Assembly: GCA_003241685.1 (NCBI GenBank)
Contig: QFPJ01000002.1
Coordinates: 62,001 to 126,000 of the forward strand
DNA: 64,000 bases
Direction: 5' to 3'
Source: Sphingopyxis macrogoltabida
GTDB taxonomy: Bacteria > Pseudomonadota > Alphaproteobacteria > Sphingomonadales > Sphingomonadaceae
Under the pieces are notes generated by a model. That model saw only the letters and a list, made by a program, of their open reading frames with translations. It did not search any database and was not told where the DNA came from. Made by a program: the position numbers and the translations under genes. This document shows, piece after piece, positions 58,186-64,000 of the stretch. The first letter of the stretch is position 1; each line of letters starts with the position of its first letter.

Positions 58186-58664
58186 TGCCCGCCCTTTCTG
58201 AGTTCGGCGGTCATGCCCACGGTCCCGTCGGCGGCGGGCGTGATCGTCAGTTGATCGACGACGAACCCCTGCCCCTCCAGCGAGGTCAGCCAGTCGGTCA
58301 GCACGGGCGCCTTGGCCGCCGCGATCGCAATGGTCGCCTGCGACGCGCCGCGCGCCTCATTCCGGTCGAGCGTCAGGCCGATCTCGCCCGCCGACTGCGC
58401 CAGATATTGGTCGAGCGCCAGCGCATCGACCGCAGCCGCCACCGATTTGGCCGGACGCTGGCCCAGCAGGGCGAGTTTCGCCGCGACGCGCCCCTCGCGC
58501 TCGACCGCTGCCCGGTGCCGGCTTTCGAGATCGGCGAAGGCCGCATAGGCCGGGCGCCCGATCGCCCAGACGATCACGCCCAGCGCCAGCACGCCGGCGA
58601 TGCCGACCAGTATACGTTCGCGCCGCGACAGGCCGGCCCACCAATGGCTGATCGCCTGCATCAT
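58182..58664 (-). CDS. gspM: Type II secretion system protein M
   Basis: 160 residues. The membrane helix ILVGIAGVLALGVIVWAIG near residue 20 and the following coiled stretch and ferredoxin-like domain (VLTDWLTSLEGQGFVVDQLTI) fit GspM of the inner-membrane platform, which partners GspL. Overlaps with gspL and gspN by four bases each suggest strict stoichiometric translation. Confidence 0.9.
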   Translation of the reverse strand: MMQAISHWWAGLSRRERILVGIAGVLALGVIVWAIGRPAYAAFADLESRHRAAVEREGRVAAKLALLGQRPAKSVAAAVDALALDQYLAQSAGEIGLTLDRNEARGASQATIAIAAAKAPVLTDWLTSLEGQGFVVDQLTITPAADGTVGMTAELRKGGQ

Positions 58665-59809
58665 GGCACCGCCCGTATCGTGATATTGGCCATCTGCTGC
58701 CCGTCGGCACCCGCCATCGGCTGTGCCGTGACACGGTAGCCGCGCGCCTGAAGCGCCAGCAAGACCTGGTTGATATCCTCGACGCGCGGCGCCGCCAGCG
58801 TCGTCGTCAGCGTCCCGTCGGTGCGATGCGACAGCGTCCGCAGCGACACGCCCGCCGCATCCTGCATCGCGTCATAGAGGGCGGAGGCCGGCACCGAGAA
58901 GGCCAGCGGACCGCCACCCGCGACTGCGAGCCGCCGGTCGATCTCCGTTTCCGCCGCCGCCGCGTCAACGGCGGTTATCCCCGCTTTCCCGGCTGCGGCG
59001 ACCACCGCATCGTCGGCGCCCGCCGTGCCGGAAACGAGGCGCAGCGCATATATCGCGGGGATCGCCAAGCTGACGATCAGCAACGCGACCGCCAGCCGCT
59101 TCGCCCAGCGGACCAGCGCCGGGTCCACCGCCGTCCAGCGACGTCTGGGTTTCCACGCGCCGCTGAGCAAATCGACGGGCGGCGCGGCTAGCGACAGCAG
59201 CAGCGACGCGCGCATCCTGTCGGTGTCGAGCGGCGCGACATCGCGCGCGCCCGCGACGAGTGCATCGATGACGGGATCGGAGCGATAGGCGCGATCGTCG
59301 GTGCGGACGATCGGCTCGCCGCCGACATCCGCCGTCCACAATCCGCCCGCTTCTGGCGGCGGCACGGTCGCGGCGGCGGGAATGATCGCGGCAGCATCGA
59401 GACCCCGCGCGCCGAGCCATTCGGCCCAGGCCGTCATGGCCGCATGGGTCGTCACGGCCACCGGCACCGCCTGCCCCGCTTCGGCCGGCTGTCCGGCCGC
59501 GACGTGCAGCGCCGCCGGGTCGCCGAGACTGTCCTTCAGCGTATCGATCCGCGCCGCAGCCGCGGCCTGCGCGGGCGCGGCGTCGGGGTAATGGCGCCAG
59601 GCAACGGGGACATCGGCGGCGGGTGCAAAGGCGATCAATCGATCGTCGCCCGCATCGCCCGCCGGCCGTTCCCACGCGTCGACCCAACCGTCATCCTGTC
59701 CCGAATCGACGATCAGCCCGTCATCGACGCGCAGCCATGCAGGATGTGCGGCGGCCTCACCATCCAGCGCGCCGACCGGCGGCAACCACAGAAGCAGCGT
59801 CCGCGCCAT
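58661..59809 (-). CDS. gspL: Type II secretion system protein L
   Basis: 382 residues from the ATG at 59809, one base after the gspK stop. An N-terminal actin-like cytoplasmic domain (about 1-245), a membrane helix (LAVALLIVSLAIPAIYALRLV) and a periplasmic ferredoxin-like domain (about 280-382, ending VTAQPMAGADGQQMANITIRAVP) match GspL, which links the ATPase GspE to the platform. It is Ala-rich, as often in this lineage. Confidence 0.9.
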   Translation of the reverse strand: MARTLLLWLPPVGALDGEAAAHPAWLRVDDGLIVDSGQDDGWVDAWERPAGDAGDDRLIAFAPAADVPVAWRHYPDAAPAQAAAAARIDTLKDSLGDPAALHVAAGQPAEAGQAVPVAVTTHAAMTAWAEWLGARGLDAAAIIPAAATVPPPEAGGLWTADVGGEPIVRTDDRAYRSDPVIDALVAGARDVAPLDTDRMRASLLLSLAAPPVDLLSGAWKPRRRWTAVDPALVRWAKRLAVALLIVSLAIPAIYALRLVSGTAGADDAVVAAAGKAGITAVDAAAAETEIDRRLAVAGGGPLAFSVPASALYDAMQDAAGVSLRTLSHRTDGTLTTTLAAPRVEDINQVLLALQARGYRVTAQPMAGADGQQMANITIRAVP

Positions 59810-59810
59810 C

Positions 59811-60815
59811 TCAGTCCTCGTCGCTCCAGTCGCGGCGCACGACCAGCGGCGGCGCGGCGCCCGGCGCGGGGGCGCCGCCGTGAACGTCGATGAGCGCATG
59901 TGCCGTCAAATCACCGTCCCCCATTTTCACCTTCGTCGTCATCGCGAGCCAGCGGCTGGTCACGCCCGCCTGCTCCGCGACGTCGGTCGGCGGGTCGAGC
60001 CGTTCCAGCGACCGCGCCTCCCAGAATCGCATGCTGCTGCCATAGCCGCCGACGGGCCGTGCCGCCAGCGCTGCCCGCGCATCGGCCAGGCTGATCTCGC
60101 CAGGCATCAGCATGGCGACCAGCGGCGCCTGTTCCGGCGCCAACGTGTTGACGTTGATCCGCACCGGGTCCGTGACCGGCAGGACGCATATCCACGGTTT
60201 CAGCCGCGCATAGATTTTCGGCGTGACCCCGCGGACCGCGCGCAGTTCGCTGACATGCGCCATTTGGCGATTGGCGGGCAGATAGGCCGGCTGCATCGAT
60301 CGATAGACGCCGTCCTCCGCCCCCAGCGGCCCTTCGTTGCCGTCGCTGTCGATCCAGTCGGCGGCGGCGCCCGCAATCCCCAGCGCCTCGCCGCGGTCGA
60401 TGCCGGTCAGCACCATCAATTCGGTGAACTGCGCCACCGCCCCCGCCCGCTGGCTCAGCCGGCCCGGCGCGGTTTCGGCGACCAGCGCATTGAGGTTGAA
60501 GCAATTGCTGGCATCGGTCAGCCGCGCGCGACCTTCGCCGCCCGGCAAGGGCAGCACGGTGTCGCGGCCGAGCCAGCCGCCGTCGCCGGTCAACCGGGTC
60601 GCATCGCGCCGGACGATGTCGGCGACGCGGCGCAGCGCAATCTGTTCGGCCGCCAGGCTGAACGCGCGCCCCTGATCGACCGTCGCCGCGCTGCCTGCGA
60701 TGCGCGTGGCCAGCGTCAGCCGGTCAAGCGCGGTTGCGGCGATGACCGCCATCACCGCCACAAGCAGCAGCACGCTGAGCAGCGCCGCGCCGCGTTCATC
60801 GCGTCCGGACGTCAT
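59811..60815 (-). CDS. gspK: Type II secretion minor pseudopilin K
   Basis: 334 residues. The leader ends at ERG-AALLSVLLLVAVMAVIAATALD, a prepilin site with the hydrophobic helix; the usual Glu at +5 is absent, as is typical for GspK. The large alpha-helical domain contains VADWIDSDGNEG, where the acidic residues bind calcium in known GspK structures. It caps the pseudopilus tip with GspI and GspJ. ATGA overlap with gspJ. Confidence 0.93.
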   Translation of the reverse strand: MTSGRDERGAALLSVLLLVAVMAVIAATALDRLTLATRIAGSAATVDQGRAFSLAAEQIALRRVADIVRRDATRLTGDGGWLGRDTVLPLPGGEGRARLTDASNCFNLNALVAETAPGRLSQRAGAVAQFTELMVLTGIDRGEALGIAGAAADWIDSDGNEGPLGAEDGVYRSMQPAYLPANRQMAHVSELRAVRGVTPKIYARLKPWICVLPVTDPVRINVNTLAPEQAPLVAMLMPGEISLADARAALAARPVGGYGSSMRFWEARSLERLDPPTDVAEQAGVTSRWLAMTTKVKMGDGDLTAHALIDVHGGAPAPGAAPPLVVRRDWSDED

Positions 60816-61447
60816 GGCGCCTCCCCCGCGTCGGCGGGCGGCATATTGTCAGTCGGGGTCAGGGTCGGCGCCGGGGCCGGCGCGGTCAGAAACAGCATCA
60901 CCAGCGGCGCCCGGTCGCGCCGCGTCAGCCGGACCTCGACGGCCTGTGGCAGACGGTCGCCCGGCTGTGACGACCAGCTGTCCGACCAGTTTCCGGCCGC
61001 GTCGCGATACCGGACGGCGGCAGCGGCGACATCGCCGATCAGGCGGTCGCCGTCACCGAGGGCCGTTCCATCGAGCATCGGCTGCACCGCGCGCCGCCAT
61101 TCGCCGCCGACCAGCGCATAGCCCACGCGCTCGACCGCCGGGCGCGGCGCCCCATCGAAGATTTCGGCGCCGGCGTGGACAAAGGCGAAGCCGGTGGCCG
61201 ATCCCAGAAAGGCGGGAGCCGTCTCGCCCGCCGGCCCACGCGTGGAGCGCGGAACCGCCTGCGCCAGATCGTTCGCCATCACTGCGCGCAGCCGGTTGAT
61301 CCCGCCCATCGCCTTCAGCCGCGTCTGCACCGCTTCCTGCGTATCGACGCTGCTGCGCAGCATCGCGACGCCCATGGCCGCGATCGCCGCGAAGATCGAC
61401 AGCGCGACCAGCATCTCGACCAGCGTGAAGCCGCGATCGCCTCTCAT
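60812..61447 (-). CDS. gspJ: Type II secretion minor pseudopilin J
   Basis: 211 residues from the ATG at 61447 (ATGA overlap with gspI). The leader MRGDRG-FTLVEMLVALSIFAAIAAMG is a textbook class III signal with Glu at +5. The C-terminal part has VERVGYALVGGEWRRAVQPMLDG and a Pro/Thr tail (PAPAPTLTPTDNMPPADAG). Part of the pseudopilus tip complex. Confidence 0.92.
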   Translation of the reverse strand: MRGDRGFTLVEMLVALSIFAAIAAMGVAMLRSSVDTQEAVQTRLKAMGGINRLRAVMANDLAQAVPRSTRGPAGETAPAFLGSATGFAFVHAGAEIFDGAPRPAVERVGYALVGGEWRRAVQPMLDGTALGDGDRLIGDVAAAAVRYRDAAGNWSDSWSSQPGDRLPQAVEVRLTRRDRAPLVMLFLTAPAPAPTLTPTDNMPPADAGEAP

Positions 61448-61830
61448 CGCGCGGGCCGGATGATCGTCAGCACCGCCTGCCCCTGTCCCTGTTCGGGGCG
61501 GACGAGCAGATCGATCCGCAGCAAGCCGTCGTCGGCGGTGCGTGCGACCCGCTGATCGATGCGCCAATTGCGCCCGGCATTGGCGACGCCGACGGCGCTG
61601 GTGCCGATCGTCGGTGGCGACGGATCGGTCCACAGCTCCACGGCGCGGTTCTGCGCGACGATGCCCGCGATCGTGCTGTCGTCCAGGTCGCCCGCGGTCC
61701 GGACGGCATAGGCGTCGAGCCGCACGAGCGTCAGCGCGGCGACGCTGATGATGCTGAGCGCCACCAGCATTTCGAGCAGGGTGAAGCCGCCCTCCCCCGT
61801 CCATCGACTCCGCGCCGGACTATCGGTCAC
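61444..61830 (-). CDS. gspI: Type II secretion minor pseudopilin I
   Basis: 128 residues from a GTG at 61830 with GGGAGA 7 bases upstream; an ATG at 61875 would add an unlikely 15 residues inside gspH. The prepilin site is EGG-FTLLEMLVALSIISVAALTLV. The short globular domain has TIAGIVAQNRAVELW, as in GspI. Starts 11 bp inside gspH. Confidence 0.9.
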   Translation of the reverse strand: MTDSPARSRWTGEGGFTLLEMLVALSIISVAALTLVRLDAYAVRTAGDLDDSTIAGIVAQNRAVELWTDPSPPTIGTSAVGVANAGRNWRIDQRVARTADDGLLRIDLLVRPEQGQGQAVLTIIRPAR

Positions 61831-62308
61831 GGCCGATCTCCCCCGTTGCCGATATCCGGACCGTTTCATCGGCATCGCCGCCGACGATCCGGATCACCTG
61901 CGGCGTCGGGCTGGCGCCGACCCGGTCGAACAGGATGCGCGCCGCGCCGCGCCCGTTGCCCGCGACGAAACGCAACCCGCCGGGCCAGTTGCGTTGCGCG
62001 AAGGGACGGCCGGGCAGAGCCTCCCACGCGCCGTCGATGCGCCGTTCGAAACCATAGCCCGACGGCGCGAAATTGACTGCGACGGTGCGCCCCTCGATCA
62101 CCGCGACGTCGCGCGCCGCCGCCAGCCGCGCGGCGAGTCGGTCGGCCTCGTTTCTGACCGTCCGGTCTTCGCCCGGAATGGTCAGGATGACCGCCGTCGC
62201 CGCAAGCGCGAGAATCGCGAGGACGACCATCAGTTCGACGAGGGTAAAGCCGGTCGCCGCTGCCCGTCGGCGCGTGACGGGGTCAATCGCCGGCGCGGAT
62301 GTCCGCAT
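61820..62308 (-). CDS. gspH: Type II secretion minor pseudopilin H
   Basis: 162 residues. The leader (ending AAATG-FTLVELMVVLAILALAATAVILT) has the Glu at +5. The domain includes LAARLAAARDVAVIEGRTVAVNF, the standard GspH pattern. It overlaps gspG by 26 bp, so translation is coupled. Builds the pseudopilus together with GspG. Confidence 0.92.
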   Translation of the reverse strand: MRTSAPAIDPVTRRRAAATGFTLVELMVVLAILALAATAVILTIPGEDRTVRNEADRLAARLAAARDVAVIEGRTVAVNFAPSGYGFERRIDGAWEALPGRPFAQRNWPGGLRFVAGNGRGAARILFDRVGASPTPQVIRIVGGDADETVRISATGEIGRDR

Positions 62309-62810
62309 TTTCGTCGGTTCCTCCGGGCGCGCCGTCCGCCCCCATCGACCAGACGTCGAACGCCTTGCCGCTCGGCCCCGGCGCCTGATAATTATAGGGA
62401 CGGCCCCACGGATCGGCCGGAAGTTTCCGGATATAGCCGCCGCGGCGATAGCGTTCGGGCTGGGCGAGCGCGGGCGGCGGCGTCACCAGCGCATTGAGGC
62501 CGTCGCTGGTCGCCGGATAGACGAGATTGTCGAGCCGATATTGTTCGAGCGCGGTTTCCAGTGTCGCGATGTCGGCCCTGGCCTTCGTCACCATCGCCCG
62601 GTCCTGACTGGGCAGGACGTTGATCATCACCACGGTCGCGAGCAGGCCGATGATGAAGATGACGACCATCAATTCGGTGAGGGTAAAGCCCCGCTCGTCG
62701 TGGCGTCGCCGCGTGGAACGCGCCTGATTGGACCGCGCGGGACGCGCTTGATTGGTAAAGGCCGGATCGAGCATCAGGCGAAAGAATAGCTTCATCAGCG
62801 ACATTTTCAT
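62283..62810 (-). CDS. gspG: Type II secretion major pseudopilin G, long leader
   Basis: 175 residues from the ATG at 62810 (ATGA overlap with gspF). The mature part begins DERG-FTLTELMVVIFIIGLLATVV and has the calcium-loop region GGYIRKLPADPWGRPYNYQAPG, typical of GspG. The leader is about 40 residues, against the usual 6-10, and contains a repeated NQAR block (TNQARPARSNQARSTRRR), reflecting an ACGCGC(C/T)TGATTGG duplication at about 62715-62755. An internal start (for example ATG near 62795 or 62774) would shorten it. Confidence 0.92.
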   Translation of the reverse strand: MKMSLMKLFFRLMLDPAFTNQARPARSNQARSTRRRHDERGFTLTELMVVIFIIGLLATVVMINVLPSQDRAMVTKARADIATLETALEQYRLDNLVYPATSDGLNALVTPPPALAQPERYRRGGYIRKLPADPWGRPYNYQAPGPSGKAFDVWSMGADGAPGGTDENADIRAGD

Positions 62811-64000
62811 AGTCCGGCAAGGTTCTGCAACTGAAGGATCGGCAGCAGGATGGCAAGGATGATCAGGGCAACGCACGACCCCATAAGCACAATTATGACA
62901 GGTTCGAGTAACGCCATGGACGCGGCCGTGAACCGGTCGAATTCGCGTTCCAGATAATCGGCCGCGCGTTCCAGCATCACCTCCAGCCGGCCCGCGCTTT
63001 CGCCGCTGGCGGTCATATAGACGAGCAGCGGCGGAAACACCCCGGCATCGCGCAGCGCCGACGACAGGCCGCCGCCCGCGCGCACCTGATCGACGATGGT
63101 CGCGGTTGCGCCCGCCAGCGCGGCATTGCGGATCGTCGGCACGGTCAGGCGCAGCCCTTCGACCAGCGGCAGGCGGCTCGACACCATCGTCGCCAGCGTT
63201 CGCGCGAAGCGTGCCGCGTAAAGATCGCGCAGCAGCCGGCCGATCAACGGCAGCCGCAGCAGCCGGGCATCGACCCGCGCCTTGAACGCCGGCCGCCGCA
63301 TCGCCGTCACCCAGCCGAAGGCGGCGGCGGCGATCAGGATCGCGATCAGCCACCACCAGCCGGCCGCGAAATTCGATATTGCGATGACGGCGCGGGTCAG
63401 GAAGGGCAATTGCTGGCCGGTGTCGGTGAATTGTTCGACGACGCGCGGCACGACAAAGATCATCAGCGCGGCGACGACGCCGATCGCGACGACCGCCAGC
63501 ACGATCGGATAGGCGAGCGCGGCGATCAGCTTTCCCCGCACCTCGGCCTGGCGTTCGAGCAGATCGGCCAGCCGCGCGAGGATGACCGTCAGGCTGCCCG
63601 TCGTTTCGCCCGCCGCGACCATCGCGCGATACAGCGGCGGAAAGCTCGCCTGCTGGCGCGCCATCGCGTCGGCCAGGCGTCGGCCTTCGAGCAGGCCGGC
63701 GTGGACGTCGCCGATGACGACCCGCGCGCTTTCCGCTTCGCTCTGGCGCGTCAACGTCCGCAGCGCCTCTTCCAGCGGCGCGACCTCGGCCAGCGTGGCA
63801 AGCTGGCGCGTGAACAGCGCCAGTTCCTTGCGCGACAGCCGGTCCTTGCGAAAGGCGAGCAGCGAGCGGCCCGCCGGCTTCGCCCCGGCCGGTTCGACCG
63901 CGACGATATGAAAGCGGCGGCGCATCAGGTCGGCGCGCGCCGCATCATCGTTCGCGGCGGTCAGCCGCCCCTTGCGCTCGCGGCCCTGCGGATCGATCGC
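62807..64000 (-). CDS. gspF: Type II secretion system platform protein F, partial
   Basis: The frame is open from the TGA at 62807-62809 to the right edge of the window (about 397 residues seen); the ATG at 63925 is internal, since residues beyond it (AIDPQGRERKGRLTAANDDAARADL) are those of a normal GspF N-terminus. Two GspF repeats (LALFTRQLATLAEVAPLEEALRTL and FARTLATMVSSRLPLVEGLRL) with three membrane helices fit the inner-membrane platform protein. The start, and presumably gspD/gspE, lie beyond the window. Confidence 0.94.
   Translation of the reverse strand, partial: AIDPQGRERKGRLTAANDDAARADLMRRRFHIVAVEPAGAKPAGRSLLAFRKDRLSRKELALFTRQLATLAEVAPLEEALRTLTRQSEAESARVVIGDVHAGLLEGRRLADAMARQQASFPPLYRAMVAAGETTGSLTVILARLADLLERQAEVRGKLIAALAYPIVLAVVAIGVVAALMIFVVPRVVEQFTDTGQQLPFLTRAVIAISNFAAGWWWLIAILIAAAAFGWVTAMRRPAFKARVDARLLRLPLIGRLLRDLYAARFARTLATMVSSRLPLVEGLRLTVPTIRNAALAGATATIVDQVRAGGGLSSALRDAGVFPPLLVYMTASGESAGRLEVMLERAADYLEREFDRFTAASMALLEPVIIVLMGSCVALIILAILLPILQLQNLAGL

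Overview
The window is high-GC alphaproteobacterial chromosome. Gene content and order (arginyltransferase of the Bpt type, GapR, DUF1244, DUF1476, yebC-ruvCAB-ybgC-tolQRAB-pal, a compact gsp cluster) and the dispersed palindromes starting CGTCATTGCGAG point to the Sphingomonadales, probably Sphingopyxis or a close relative. The order is fairly secure; the genus is a guess from codon style and synteny. I found no rRNA, tRNA, CRISPR array, insertion sequence or prophage.

Layout. 0-1.7 kb: end of an Mla-type lipid transport operon (ATPase end, MCE protein, auxiliary lipoprotein). 1.7-8.7 kb: S9 peptidase and aminopeptidase N, an SDR protein and a DUF445 membrane protein. 8.8-13.6 kb: RND efflux pair whose permease carries an extra block of about 170 residues with four predicted membrane segments. 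13.6-15.2 kb: small stress membrane protein and a 1-kb gap with strong minus-strand hairpins and tandem terminators. 15.2-18.6 kb: quinolinate synthase, DUF4230, an unknown secreted protein and an MBL-fold hydrolase. 18.7-20.9 kb: BlaI/BlaR1-like repressor and M56 peptidase with a canonical BlaI operator. 21.3-22.3 kb: DUF1476-bolA-grxD.

22.5-36.2 kb is the first unusual block. One tightly packed plus-strand run encodes an exported TPR/CHAT caspase-like protein, a CHASE2-adenylate cyclase, an unknown exported FecR-like protein, a TpsB outer-membrane transporter and a 1917-residue TpsA exoprotein. I read it as a two-partner secretion system with its own putative periplasmic protease and cyclic-nucleotide signalling enzyme.

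36.3-39.0 kb holds cysS, a D-2-hydroxyacid dehydrogenase and an ABM-family monooxygenase. 39.0-45.2 kb is the second unusual block: four minus-strand genes that look like one operon, encoding a pyridine-nucleotide oxidoreductase fused to two cNMP-binding domains and four [4Fe-4S] clusters, a multi-His membrane protein, an FHA-domain decaheme cytochrome c and a CpdA-type cyclic-nucleotide phosphodiesterase. This reads as a cNMP-controlled electron conduit from the cytoplasm to periplasmic hemes; its electron acceptor is unknown.

45.4-64 kb is mostly housekeeping: bpt, pyk, DUF1244, gapR, a YbjQ-family protein, yebC, ruvCAB (ruvC apparently starting at CTG), the Tol-Pal operon with an intrinsic terminator embedded in the facing gene, and a minus-strand type II secretion cluster (gspF through gspN plus prepilin peptidase) running off the right edge.
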